34,487 bases of DNA, taken from Acanthaster planci. Lineage: Eukaryota > Echinodermata > Asteroidea > Valvatida > Acanthasteridae. The translations under genes and the position numbers were made by a program. Each line of letters begins with the position of its first letter. Within the stretch, counting starts at the first letter, position 1. The notes below the pieces were generated by a model, which was not told the DNA's origin, ran no database searches, and saw only the letters and a list, made by a program, of their open reading frames with translations. Below, piece after piece: positions 1-8,303 of this stretch. The DNA is taken from the NCBI RefSeq assembly GCF_001949145.1, contig NW_019091642.1, forward strand, positions 5,595 to 40,081. Reading direction: 5' to 3'.

Positions 1-205
1 ATTTGTTCGTTTAAAAAGTCGAGCATGTGTACGCGGTTTTTTCTCAGGATTCCTTCGCTTGTGCCAATTGCTCCAACGCGGGGTCGTGTCGCTTTTGTTC
101 TTCGTCGACTTTACTTTTTGATAAACTGCTAAATAAAAAATTTGAGCCCGTGAATGCCAAGGCGTTTACTATCGCTCCTCCAACCATCATTAAAGCACTA
201 GCCAT
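1..205 (-). pseudogene. Small membrane-anchored protein of the virus-like element, frameshifted and cut by the window edge
   Basis: Reading leftward from an ATG at 205, the protein opens with a long hydrophobic stretch (residues about 4-19, MVGGAIVNALAF core) that looks like a membrane segment. A charged helix follows (EEQKRHDPALEQLAQAKE). The frame closes at a TGA (46-44) next to an A-rich run, and a shifted frame stays open to base 1. The likely cause is an indel in that run. It is transcribed divergently from the gene starting at 237, with only 31 bp between the two starts. I recall similar short proteins in virus-like elements of invertebrate genomes, but the function is unknown. The real C-terminus lies outside the window. 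Confidence 0.5.
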
Positions 206-233
206 TTTTAAAATGAGATTAAATTAATTAAAA

Positions 234-239
234 TAAATG
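234..239 (+). promoter_or_regulatory. TAAATG start-site motif
   Basis: The start codon is embedded in TTAAAATAAATG. The same TTAAAATAAATG string precedes the minus-strand gene starting at 6419. TAAATG resembles the poxvirus-type late promoter/initiator core; that role here is inference. Confidence 0.4.
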
Positions 240-456
240 AATAGCGAAAATATTGGTCAAGTTAAAGATCAACTTTCGGAGATTCAAGCCGACCTAAGCA
301 ACACCGAGCAGATGCTGGGTGACATGCGCGCCGATATCAATCTCATCGGTAATATGGTTTTAGAGACCCAAAGTGAAAAATACGAAGACCTATTTTTTTT
401 TTGTAGCGGGTTTAACGTTAATCGCGTTTTCTTTTCTTTTTAAAATATTTCAGTAA
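237..456 (+). pseudogene. Small coiled-coil protein with C-terminal membrane segment, frameshifted in a T run
   Basis: The first 50 residues form a heptad-like helix (VKDQLSEIQADLSNTEQML, then GNMVLETQSEKYEDL). After the codons for EDL the DNA enters ten consecutive T residues (393-402). The original frame then ends within 13 codons, while the frame one base over encodes a hydrophobic segment (VAGLTLIAFSFLF) and stops at 454-456. The natural product was therefore probably about 72 residues: a coiled coil plus one tail anchor. The break sits in a homopolymer, so a sequencing error is possible here, unlike at other breaks in this element. The gene lies 42 bp before the capsid-like gene on the same strand. 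Function is unknown; a minor structural or membrane protein is a guess. Confidence 0.55.
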
Positions 457-467
457 AATAAGAATAG

Positions 468-477
468 TATAATAAAA
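468..477 (+). promoter_or_regulatory. TATAATAAAA element upstream of capsid-like gene
   Basis: TATAATAAAA ends 21 bp before the ATG at 499. The same ten bases occur upstream of the minus-strand genes that begin near 7129 and 8270, which suggests a shared element promoter. No transcript data are available. Confidence 0.35.
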
Positions 478-498
478 CTACTACATATTAAAAGTAAT

Positions 499-995
499 AT
501 GTCGAATCAATACACCAAAAAACTCAACCCGAGTTGGAGGCTTAAAGTTCCTCACTCGATCAAAGGCGAAAGACGCGAAGTAACCATTACCCATAATCTG
601 AGTACCATAGCCGCGGGTCACACATTAAACGTAAATTTCCCGGCCCTAGGCACGGACGACGTCATTGTACCCGGTACCGCCAAACTGGCTTTTAAACTCG
701 ATCTAGACGGCGTCTTGGACGATAACAGAGCTGTTTATAACAACGTGGCGAGAAACCTGGTTTCGGAGTAGATATAGCCGAATATTTAAGAGATAAGTAT
801 GGTCTCTGGCTCGATTTCAGAAGTTCCGACAACTTGGCTCACGGGTCGGGTAGACCTCTAGGCGGCGGTGGAGATATATCGATTCAAATGGAAAGAGCGA
901 GCGAAACCGCGGGGCCTCTGACGATGTACGTGTTTTTGGTGATGGACGCGCAATTGACGTTGGAAGACGGGAATTTTAAAAGTTTAGTTTACTAA
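499..995 (+). pseudogene. Capsid-like protein remnant: N- and C-terminal ends kept, centre deleted
   Basis: Residues 1-88 from the ATG at 499 carry a beta-rich N-terminus (VTITHNLSTIAAGHTLNV, then GTDDVIVPGTAKLAFKLDL). This matches my memory of a large capsid-type protein repeated in cnidarian and other invertebrate genomes. The frame ends at TAG 769-771. From about 767 the frame two bases behind (positions divisible by three) is open to TAA 993-995 and encodes what looks like the C-terminal strand region (GLWLDFRSSDNLAHGSGR, then MYVFLVMDAQLTLEDGNF). Family members are several hundred residues, whereas only about 165 codons remain, so the central part was lost in one deletion at about 765. 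It cannot make a working capsid. Assignment as the major capsid protein rests on remembered resemblance and on the adjacent packaging ATPase; a double jelly-roll fold was not tested. Confidence 0.55.
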
Positions 996-1008
996 AATGA
1001 GTTTAAAT

Positions 1009-1014
1009 TAAATG
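1009..1014 (+). promoter_or_regulatory. TAAATG start-site motif
   Basis: ATTAAATG carries the start codon of the ATPase remnant, 16 bp after the capsid stop. It has the same six bases as the starts at 237, 2538, 6419 (minus) and 9370 (minus). Confidence 0.35.
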
Positions 1015-1643
1015 ATTCAGATGTACAAGAATCCACACTGCGCCTTAATTGTGGGTAAGACGGGTAGCGAAAAGACCAACTGGATTTTAAATCTTTTAGA
1101 AACCGAGGATCGGTTCACGTTTGAAGCTATCGTGGTCATCTGTCCGACGCTTTTTAAGAATAAAACGTATTTAGAACGTCTGTTGATATATACGGATGAA
1201 AATGTTTGCTTGTGTGATTTAGATCGAGAGAGACTAGAACTAAACGAGGCGATCGAACTTTATCAAAACATTTTTGATGGGGTAAATACATTATTCATTA
1301 TTGACGATTGCACGGCCGATCAATTCATCAAATATCGAAAGAGGTCTAAGGCGAGTAACACCTGGCGTAACACCTAACAGGATGGCGTTTAGCGGTAGAC
1401 ACTATAGGCACAGTTGTTGGCTATTAACGCAAAAGTATAATTCTGTTTTTAAAAGATTTCAGAGAAAATACAGCGTGGACCGCTATTTTTCATTGCAAAG
1501 ATCGTAATTCATTTGGCCAGTGTCTTGACGAAAACGACATAGTACCGGACGAAAAACGAGAGGAAATTAAAAGGCACCTGCGCGACGTGAAATTCAGTAA
1601 ATTGGTGTTAAACACGGAGCCGGTGAGCTACTTATTTGATTAA
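1012..1643 (+). pseudogene. A32/FtsK-type DNA-packaging ATPase, Walker A mutated and twice frameshifted
   Basis: P-loop NTPases of this type pump DNA into capsids of Polinton-like, adinto- and pox-like viruses. Residues 15-22 read GKTGSEKT where the Walker A consensus needs GxxGxGKT, so E20 replaces a nearly invariant glycine. Walker B is visible at residues 94-99 (LFIIDD). A frame break at about 1340-1380 leads into the conserved SGRHYRHSCWLLTQKYNSV block, which holds the sensor-like Gln of this family. A second break at about 1470-1482 leads to the C-terminal part (GQCLDENDIVPDEKREE), ending at TAA 1641-1643. The total of about 210 codons fits the compact members of the family. It follows the capsid remnant directly, the order expected of a morphogenesis module. 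The gene is dead by three independent lesions. Confidence 0.7.
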
Positions 1644-1676
1644 CTAATTTGATTAAGCATTTTTAAGTAAGAAAAA

Positions 1677-2311
1677 ATGAGAAATAAAAAAATTACTATT
1701 AATAAAAAGTGGTGGAAAAGAATAATCAAAAGATATGCGCCAAATGTAGATGGCTCGTGGACTTATCCAACTTTAAAATTCGTAAACGGGTAAAATTAAC
1801 GCAACTTGTAACGACTGTTTAATTAAGGTAAAACGGAATCAAAAACTAAACAAGTGCCAGCTCGGGAGACAGAAATCACAGTGTGCATTCACGGAAGACA
1901 AAGATATCAATGCGTTGAATGTAACGGGGCTTCATATGCCCTCACAAAAAACGGAGAGAACATTTCAAAATATGTTCTGACTCAATTGAAGTAACGATTA
2001 AAAATTGAAATCGCAGTGCCCGACAAAAAGATAAAAAATACAATCGATTCGACCCCGATCGTTTTATTGACACTGATTTTTGCCGTGGTTTGATAGAAGA
2101 TTATCCACTTTGCTTTAACCCAGATTGTGAGGTCTCAATGCAGTTTATCGAATATAGAAACGACCTCTGTACTATTGAGCGGTTAGATAACAAAACTGGG
2201 CATGTCAAGTCTAACGTTGTGCCATGTAGTTTAAATTGTAACAATGCTAAAAAGTCTGATGGACTAATTGTCACGTCGTCTAAAGACTTGAAAACTAGTT
2301 ATAGCAGCTAA
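1677..2311 (+). pseudogene. HNH-endonuclease-like protein with zinc clusters, multiply frameshifted
   Basis: Fragments in several frames form a recognisable order. First is a CxxC pair (KICAKCR, from about 1730), then a second pair in another frame (NATCNDC, around 1801-1818). Next comes an HGRQRYQCVECNGAS block (about 1890-1935), and finally 2090-2311, which has CFNPDCE, NDLCTIERLDNKTGHVKSN, then PCSLNCNNAKK. The last part has the shape of an HNH-type nuclease: paired cysteines around an ERLDN...H...N...C..CN core. Such genes occur in large DNA viruses and mobile elements and cut DNA during replication or homing. The first true start is unclear; ATG 1677 is the nearest candidate. At least three frame breaks make it non-functional. 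Identification rests on motif recall, not on a profile search. Confidence 0.5.
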
Positions 2312-2534
2312 CTTGACTTACCTATGAACTACTTACCATTTACTTACCTTTTGTTATAGCTGGGCTACGTCAGCCTGGTTACAAACTTTTTTATTTTAGT
2401 TACAATAAATAAGCAACAATGTTAGAGTTAGTTCAACTACTTATTCAGCTAGTTATCGCAAGGAATTTAACGTACTATACCATTGAATACCTATGCTTCA
2501 AACAAAGTGTCAACAAAATAAAATCATACATATT
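2312..2534. other. Spacer between endonuclease and next gene
   Basis: AT-rich spacer with no convincing coding signal. It contains short related strings (ACTTACCTATG, ACTTACCATTTACTTACC) but no clear promoter other than the TAAATG at its right end. Confidence 0.4.
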
Positions 2535-2540
2535 TAAATG
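2535..2540 (+). promoter_or_regulatory. TAAATG start-site motif
   Basis: TATTTAAATGG contains the start of the gene at 2538; it is the same hexamer as at four other gene starts in the element. Confidence 0.35.
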
Positions 2541-3010
2541 GAAGACATCAAAAGCATACTTGCCGATTCAAAAAGTGATTCCCAACCCAACGTAAAAGAC
2601 CAGCTCTGTTCGATAGATGCTTCAGGTGAAAGTAAGAAGTACCTAGGTAAAGAATATTCGATCATAGACATCGAAGCCCTGTCACCCAAAGACCAAGACA
2701 AATTATTCAATTTATACGAAGTCAAATTTGGTAAAGAGATCGTAAAAACCCTCGGTCATGCGATCCTAAGTTTGTACTCTCGCTTACTTGGAAATCCACC
2801 CCGGTCGATCTCTTTGGATTCAACGTCAACTTAAAATCCGAAGAAGCGCTGACTAAAGACTTAAACGACGACTCGATTATCAGCCAGACCATGGGTCACT
2901 TACTTACCGAAGTTTGTTACAAGTATGGGTTTACTTGTCACCATTGACAGCTGCGTTGATTACCACTAAACACCTGGAGTTCAACAAAAGTTCTATTACT
3001 ATGAAAGAAA
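2538..3010 (+). pseudogene. Conserved virus-like element protein of unknown function, two frameshifts
   Basis: From ATG 2538 the first 85 residues are acidic and then helical (IDIEALSPKDQDKLFNLYE, followed by KTLGHAILSLYSRLLG). At about 2790 the frame changes. The continuation (LFGFNVNLKSEEALTKDL, then GHLLTEVCYKYGF) is open to about 2935, where a second break leads to a hydrophobic end (LSPLTAALITTKHLEF). The complete product would be about 155-165 residues with a weak C-terminal membrane-like helix. I remember comparable proteins beside the same ATPase and capsid in other invertebrate elements, but no activity is known to me. It overlaps or abuts the next gene near 3011. Confidence 0.45.
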
Positions 3011-3413
3011 ATGTCAACGAGCGAAGCGAACCCGAACGACGTGAGCACCCCAGCAAACAGCGAAGCAAGAACCACCCCGGTAAGACGCAGGTACAGACGG
3101 TAACTAAAGCTAAAATCCGAGGCGAGTGGAACAGGGTAAAAAATTAGCCGGGCATAACAAAAAGATAAAGCAGCAGCTCGCCAAGATGAAATTAGGGAGA
3201 GAAGAGAGCAACCAGAACTTCAGCTCAGAAAGTAAAAATGAAAGTATTATCTATCAAACGGCCATCGAGAACAGAAATTTGATATTTGGTGGATTGGCTA
3301 TTGGAGCGCTCGCGGTCTATTTAATCTGGAAAAACAAGTCGATGGTTATGAAAGTTGAACCGACTCAATCAAAGCCGACTGTTAACCGACCCGAGATTTT
3401 GGATATGGAATAA
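3011..3413 (+). pseudogene. Basic protein with one membrane segment, frameshifted
   Basis: An ATG at 3011 opens a Ser/Thr/Pro/Arg-rich stretch (STPANSEARTTPVRRRYRR) that stops at about 3103. From about 3114 a second frame gives RRVEQGKKLAGHNKKIKQQL, then a polar region, then a membrane segment (LIFGGLAIGALAVYLIW), and ends at TAA 3411-3413. The joined arrangement of a basic, lysine-rich region followed by a single transmembrane helix and short tail suggests a small virion or membrane protein. The part starting at 3126 is an uninterrupted 95-residue frame and might still be translated alone. Function is unknown. Confidence 0.45.
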
Positions 3414-3449
3414 ATTTGGAATAAATTTAAAAACTCCTTATATATAATT

Positions 3450-3723
3450 ATGAGTAACGCTAAATCAATCGACGTAAACGGAATCGCCAATACTGTTTAC
3501 CACGGTGCCGTCGTTTCGGCAATCTCCATGGGTTACACCATGCTATCGAATGAGTTTTTAAAATTAAACCACCAGACCTAAATAAATTATCTGTCTAAGA
3601 CGTGTTGAAATTGACCGCACTGTCAAGCGGTGCATTGGCAACCCAGGGTTGGTTGGTGGCGCAAGGCATATTGCCTGCGAGCCTGTTTCATGATAAGTTT
3701 CATTATATTAAAGTTAAAGTGAA
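3450..3723 (+). pseudogene. Small hydrophobic protein, broken
   Basis: ATG 3450 follows a TATATATAATT sequence (3438-3449). The first frame encodes a helical, partly hydrophobic segment (NTVYHGAVVSAISMGYTML) and closes within 45 codons. In the frame used from about 3555 the DNA encodes a second hydrophobic part (LKLTALSSGALATQGWLVA, then QGILPASL), with a TAA at 3596-3598 in between. The whole would be about 85 residues with two hydrophobic helices. The frame then runs without a stop into the next gene, so the original terminator is also lost. I recognise the pattern as a small protein that recurs in related elements; its function is unknown. Confidence 0.45.
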
Positions 3724-5137
3724 ATGGCTGAAGGAGGCGTTGATTTTGAAAAAAATACCACTAGAAAACAAAGAAGAGACCGATCAAGACTTTCAATCGG
3801 CGTGGGAAGTCTTAATACTTAATCTGACGCAAACAGAAACGTCCTTTACTGACATTAATGAAACGTCGTTAGAAGACCCTGACTTTACACATCCTATTCA
3901 CGCTTGGCCAGACGACGAAGATTAAATATATGGTGGCTTAGAGATCAAAAAACGATACCATGAGTTAATTAAAGACGTCGATCCTTTACACGAAACAGAA
4001 CTAACGAGACAAGTCCAATTAATGGAGCTTAGGCAATTGTTACGCGAATCTAAAGTGAACGATTTTTACTCAGCTATTAAAGAAGAAACTGGTTACAAAA
4101 CAAAAATTAAAGACCCAAATATTTTTAATTTAGATAGTAAAGATCGCCTGTGCGTAAGATTCGAAGGCAAAAAAGTTCTTTTATCCTATATAAATAATAA
4201 TAGTGAATTTCTTAGCCTAAATACTACTAGAGAAAGAACAAACACAGATTTCATAAGACGCGTCTTAGGCTTGTGAGATTACTTTCTGGCAAAACAAAGC
4301 AACAGGCACAGGAAGTGGCTAGTAAACTAGCCAAACTTCACCCCGAGAGCATAGAATTAGTAGAACTACCCCAAGAAGCAGATCTAGCGAGCGACATCGT
4401 AGAAGACATCACCCGTGACGTAGACGTTCAACCCGAAGGTTAAATTAAAGAGAACTCGTCGCTTTAGATAAATCGTTACAAACGATAAAAGGAGAATTAA
4501 TTTTAAATCAAAGTGAATTAGATCAGTTAGACGCAAAAATTCAACAGGTCAAAGCCAAGTTGAAAGAAGCGACATCGGAAGGAGAACGTACAGAACTTCA
4601 ACGGCAATTGGACGACTTACGAGTCGAGAGAACCGGGAGATTAGAAGTCATCAATAGAAATACCAATCAATTGAGGAGCCAAATCAATTGCACGAAGGAA
4701 ACGATCGAAAAAATCATGAATTCGGATTTGACACTACGCGAGTGAATTAGAATTTTATTTCGAGAGCAAGGCGTGACGATCGTAATCATTTTAACGGTTT
4801 TTTCACTAGCGGTGAGTACCCTCGTTAGTAGTATCGTAGCTAGCGTCAGAGCAGCGGGAACGCCTGCGCCCGAACCTGCACCTGCACAAAAACCAACGCC
4901 AGCTCCTCCCTCCAAAGGCGGAATCACCGATTGGATCAAACGGCAACTGTGGAATTTGGCCAATGTATTGAAGAAACTCGGGTTAAAAGCTTTGGGCGCT
5001 TTGCCCGGTATCATCGGTAGCGTTTTGAGTTGGATTTTAACGTGGCGAGTAAAGCCGTCGGATGGGTGGCAGATTACGTGTGGACCTTGTTTGTAGGCGT
5101 GGGTATTTTGATTTTGACGTACGTGCAAAAGATATAA
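3724..5137 (+). pseudogene. Long coiled-coil protein with C-terminal membrane and amphipathic helices, multiply broken
   Basis: The parts are in order but in changing frames. They are: an N-terminal polar region from ATG 3724; an acidic piece (ETSFTDINETSLEDPDF) ending at TAA 3923-3925; in the same frame a globular part to 4276 (KVNDFYSAIKEETGYK, then TDFIRRVLGL); a piece from 4276 to 4443; a clear coiled coil from 4452 to 4742 (KLKEATSEGERTELQRQLDD); a TGA at 4743; then in frame a membrane segment (VTIVIILTVFSLAVSTLV). After that come an Ala/Pro linker, an amphipathic region (DWIKRQLWNLANVLKKLG) and, after a break near 5038, a last hydrophobic helix ending at TAA 5135-5137. The original would be about 470 residues. 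It is the largest gene of the arm. It may be a membrane-active or structural protein; this is inference only. Confidence 0.5.
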
Positions 5138-5151
5138 ATAGGCAAAAAAAT

Positions 5152-5181
5152 AAACCTCACGTTAAATTTAAGGTGAGGTTT
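5152..5181. terminator. 30-nt palindrome between the converging arms
   Basis: AAACCTCAC (5152-5160) and GTGAGGTTT (5173-5181) form a perfect 9-bp stem around G-TTAAATTTAA-G, whose centre is itself a palindrome. A runs lie on the left and T runs on the right, so on either strand a hairpin is followed by U-rich RNA. It sits 14 bp after the plus-strand stop and 23 bp before the minus-strand stop, the right place for a bidirectional 3'-end signal. The function is inferred. Confidence 0.5.
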
Positions 5182-5204
5182 TTTTACGCCTTAAATGAAA
5201 CCGT

Positions 5205-5426
5205 TTAAGTTAAAACTTTAAACAACGTATAACCGATGACACCCACGGCAACGGCTCCGACGGTTAAGGACAGTTTTTCCTCGTTGTGCGCCTCTGAAGG
5301 TTTGCTCGCTGGTTGTTGAAGTTGCTTTGGTCGAGTGGGTAGCAGTTCTGGTTGCCTTGGTTCGCTCGCTTTGGTCACTTCTGGGAATTCTCCCAAATTC
5401 AACCTCGGTACGTATCCAGTCTTCAT
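5205..5426 (-). CDS. 73-residue tail-anchored protein of the virus-like element
   Basis: An uninterrupted frame runs from ATG 5426 to a stop at 5205. The N-terminus is polar, the middle is rich in Pro, Gln and Ser (RQPELLPTRPKQLQQPASK), and the C-terminus is a single hydrophobic helix (LTVGAVAVGVIGYTLFKVL) that ends at the terminus, the layout of a tail-anchored protein. The ATG at 5426 is the only in-frame start after an upstream TGA at about 5446. It follows the 324-codon gene by 18 bp on the same strand and is the last gene of the minus arm. Function is unknown. It is one of few genes here with no visible lesion, although an original, longer start cannot be excluded. Confidence 0.5.
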   Translation of the reverse strand: MKTGYVPRLNLGEFPEVTKASEPRQPELLPTRPKQLQQPASKPSEAHNEEKLSLTVGAVAVGVIGYTLFKVLT

Positions 5427-5444
5427 ATCCGCGGTAGCGATTTG

Positions 5445-6419
5445 TCAATTATTGTTATAACCCTCAAAAGTACCGATGCTTAAGTCCATGTCCGAGGGCA
5501 CCAGGTACAAGCCCGGGGCGACTACAAAGTCCAGAGGCGTTTTTGCGCATTGTAGCGAATCTTGGAATTGGTCGATCGACTGTTTGAGATCGGGGTCCGA
5601 ATTAATTAAAGACTCCACGATCGTAATAAATTGCCGTTGCGCGTCTAATCCGGTGCTGGTGGCTAAAACGCTGGTCTTGGTCTGTGCCTGTGCCCCGAGT
5701 AACGCTCGAATCGACTCATTTACCTTGGTGATTCCCACTTCCATCAACCGAGACTTTTTAGGAACAAAATCCCACCAGGCCATAGTGACCTAGTCCGACT
5801 GTGAAATCCAGATGACCGTGTAGGTACTCGCGCGACCGGAACCTTTAGACGGTTTAGCCCAGCCAAAGCCCATGTAAGTAGATCCCGCATATTTACCGTT
5901 GGTCACGTGTAAGTCGTGCGCGTCGTAGTTTTTACCCAGGACAGGTACGTAACCGTTGTCGTAATAATAAGCGGTACCTAATCCGTTCGACAAAGTGTCG
6001 CCAGTCTGTTTATACGATCCGTTTGGGTCTACTCCGTACAAAAGGCACGTGTCCGTAAACTTCCGATGGTCGTAATTATTGTGTAACGCGTCAAATACGT
6101 CGTCGCTCGGGATGGGCATCACGCAGTCGTGAAATATCTTTCGTACGGTGTAATATACGTGAAAATTAAATAACGTCGACACGTACGGATTGGGGTTGGA
6201 CAGTAGATCAAAACTCACACCGCAGGCTGTCGTCGTGCAATAGACCGCAAAATTAAATTGATTTTGATAAAACGATATCGGCTCGGTAGACCCACGATTG
6301 ACGGCTTCGTCCGTGGTGAGTTTCGGTAATTTATACGCGTGCGTTAAATTTGGAAACTCGGCAGTAAACGAATTTTCTTCGTTGACTAAAATTGTTAGGC
6401 TACTAAAGTTGGCTCCCAT
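5445..6419 (-). pseudogene. 324-codon virus-like protein interrupted by one in-frame TAG
   Basis: ATG 6419 (in TAAATG) opens a 209-residue frame ending at TAG 5792-5790. Two codons later, in the same frame, 112 further residues run from ATG 5783 to a stop at 5445. The first part is polar and beta-rich (AVYCTTTACGVSFDLLSNP, AYYYDNGYVPVLGKNYDAHD). The second begins WWDFVPKKSRLMEVGITK, has LLGAQAQTKTSVLAT and ends with SDMDLSIGTFEGYNN. Related proteins that I remember carry both parts in one chain, so the TAG is best read as a single nonsense mutation. The base after the stop is G and no CARYYA leaky context follows. A structural (capsid- or fibre-like) role is possible but unproven. Apart from the TAG the gene is undamaged over 975 bp. 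Confidence 0.55.
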
Positions 6420-6422
6420 TTA
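6417..6422 (-). promoter_or_regulatory. TAAATG start-site motif
   Basis: On the minus strand the start reads TTAAAATAAATGG, matching TTAAAATAAATG at 228-239 on the plus strand. Confidence 0.4.
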
Positions 6423-6528
6423 TTTTAAAAGACTTTTATTTAGATTTTTATTTAGAACTTAGGTGCCGTTGGTTGGGTCGGTTGATAAGCGGGTGGTAGG
6501 TCTTGATATCGGGCCGACTTTGTAAGAC

Positions 6529-7129
6529 TTATTCGCTAGCCGCCCGTTCGTTGGCTAGCGCTTCTGCTCTCTCGTTGACTTGGCGTTCAAATTCTTCTTT
6601 GGTGGTCGAGCTCGCTTCGCTCGCTTGCAATTTTGTACTCGATCTGATCTTTTCTTTCATTTCGTTAAACTTTTTCAGCTCAGGTAAAAATAAATACAAC
6701 TTCTTCCTTGGATATATCACCGTCTTCAATCGCGTGAGATACGTATTCCTCGATGGTGTTTAATTTAGCATCAACCAACATTCGAGTCTGGTCGTGTTTC
6801 TTGGTTTTGTGTGTGAGTCTACGGGAGGGCCTATTTCAACATCGCATAAGCACCAAACGGACCGATAGCGATGCCTTCCATCACAAGTCCGACGGGTCCG
6901 GTAACGACTCCCAAATGGCGGGATTGCCGACGGCTGCCGAGGTCGCGCCCAGGGCGTCCACGCCGTACTCCACGTATCCGAGTGCGGTTAAAAGTCGTTT
7001 GATCTTTTTGTAGCTAGCTTGGCGCGAATCGCGTTCTCTTTGAATTTTGGGATTTAATTTCTTCGATCTTTCTGAGTCTGTAAATTTTGGGTTCCCCTTT
7101 TCGGGTAAATTTGGGTATATGTTAGTCAT
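6529..7129 (-). pseudogene. Helical virus-like element protein, broken by at least two frameshifts
   Basis: ATG 7129 starts an 82-residue frame that is basic at first (SERSKKLNPKIQRERDSRQA) and then hydrophobic and helical (LLTALGYVEYGVDALGA, AAVGNPAIWESLPDP). It closes at 6881. The continuation (KLNTIEEYVSHAIEDGDISK) lies in another frame at about 6715-6790. A third piece, 6529-6690, encodes a charged helix (MKEKIRSSTKLQASEASS, then EEFERQVNERAEALANE). The parts line up as one protein of about 190 residues. It has no recognised domain. It lies between the 324-codon gene and the 7165-8270 gene, and its start context TATAATAAAAGATGAC is almost the same as that of the gene starting at 8786. Confidence 0.45.
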
Positions 7130-7140
7130 CTTTTATTATA
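7127..7140 (-). promoter_or_regulatory. TATAATAAAAGATG start context
   Basis: The ATG at 7129 is preceded on the minus strand by TATAATAAAAG. The gene at 8786 has TATTAATAAAAG in the same position, and both continue ATGAC. It is a likely shared promoter or leader. Confidence 0.4.
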
Positions 7141-7164
7141 ATATTACTTTTATAATTACGCGTT

Positions 7165-8270
7165 TTAAAAAATGTCTAGCTCGATTAAAATTTTGCCGAT
7201 GTTATTCAAGAGCTCATCTCGATCGTTTTGAACAGAAAAAGTCAATTCACTGATGTTTCTGCGTTCTAACTTTTTAGGCGTTTTACACATCGTGGGTGTT
7301 GAGGTGCGAGGCTCGGTAGCTATCACGTACAGCAAGTCTAAAGACTGCTTGTTATAAAAATTGTAAAATTTATGTAATTGTTTGCAATGAATAATCGTAC
7401 TTGCCTTCGTAAATAACGTTGGGAAAAAGTTTTATTTTGGGTAAGTTCAGTAGCTTGGACACTTCTTTATTCAGTCGCAACTTGAGATTCGGGTCCTTAA
7501 TGGCCAAAGTCATCCGTTTAGATTCTGAGTGAACCTTAAAAGAAACGCCCGGAATCGAGTTTAACAAAAAGTGAAACCAGTCCATGTTATAATAAGCGGG
7601 GGATACCACAATGCTTCCTCTTTTACCCTCGGGTAATGGTTGAGATGAGCTTCGCGAATGAAGTCTGTTGTACATAGGTTCAGTTAGTCCCGTCAAAAAC
7701 AGTCTTTTAGTTAATTCTCTTCTTGGTCTCGTGGGTGTTACGGGGGAGTTGGTGGTAGGTCGAGGCGGAGGGTTCCCTTCGTAAATTTCATCTAAAGCCT
7801 GTCTTTGCCCCTCGAGCAGTGAAGCTGATTTTACTTTTTTATCGTTGATATCATAAGCTAAACGAGCTCGCGTTTCTAATGGTTGTCTTTGGTTTAACTT
7901 ATCTTCTAAAGTTGCAATTTCTTGGTTTAGCTGCTCAATTTCATCAGCGATGATTCTAATTTCTCCCGCTAAATTGCCTCTTTTATTTGCTTGGATCAAT
8001 CTGTTTTTAGCTGTTTGTACTAATTCTGAATTGGGAGATACTTCCGCTCTTTCCTCTGAAGGTATTCCGGGTGGTCGTTTGCCAAGTACCCCCGCGGGCC
8101 TACCGTCCAAGTTTGTATCCCACTCAATTTCAGTCGCGTTTGTTACGTTAAAATATCCAGCTTCAAAGTGAATATTCTTTACTCGGGCGACCTTGTCGCC
8201 TTTGGTGTTTTTAATGACATCTCTCAATTTAAACGTCTGCTCGTTCTCGGTTAAGTAAAACGTGTGAGTC
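7165..8270 (-). pseudogene. Coiled-coil/proline-rich element protein, start codon lost and C-terminus frameshifted
   Basis: A frame is open from a TAG at about 8272-8270 down to TAA 7372-7370, about 300 codons, without an ATG near its beginning. It reads THTFYLTENEQTFKLRDV, so the ATG was probably lost to a small change in AAAATAGACT, just below a TATAATAAAA box. The domains are a beta-like N-terminus; a coiled coil (EIRIIADEIEQLNQEIATL); a proline-rich linker (NPPPRPTTNSPVTPTRPR); and a globular C-terminal part (YYNMDWFHFLLNSIPGVSF). Near 7385 a frame change leads into FYNFYNKQSLDLLYVIATE and then VQNDRDELLNNIGKILIEL, ending at TAA 7167-7165. Full size would be about 365 residues. It does not match a family whose function I know. 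Confidence 0.45.
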
Positions 8271-8272
8271 TA

Positions 8273-8282
8273 TTTTATTATA
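8273..8282 (-). promoter_or_regulatory. TATAATAAAA element
   Basis: The same ten bases occur before the capsid-like gene (468-477) and before ATG 7129. Here they stand directly before the open frame that lacks its ATG. Confidence 0.35.
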
Positions 8283-8303
8283 TACGTTTCTTGTTTGGTC
8301 AAT

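Noticed and set aside
27-227. Plus-strand open frame of 66 codons
   Set aside because: It is the shadow of a better minus-strand frame with a hydrophobic start and a charged helix.
4667-5128. 153-codon minus-strand frame
   Set aside because: It lies opposite the coiled-coil/membrane gene, whose plus-strand translation has the Ala/Pro linker and membrane helices.
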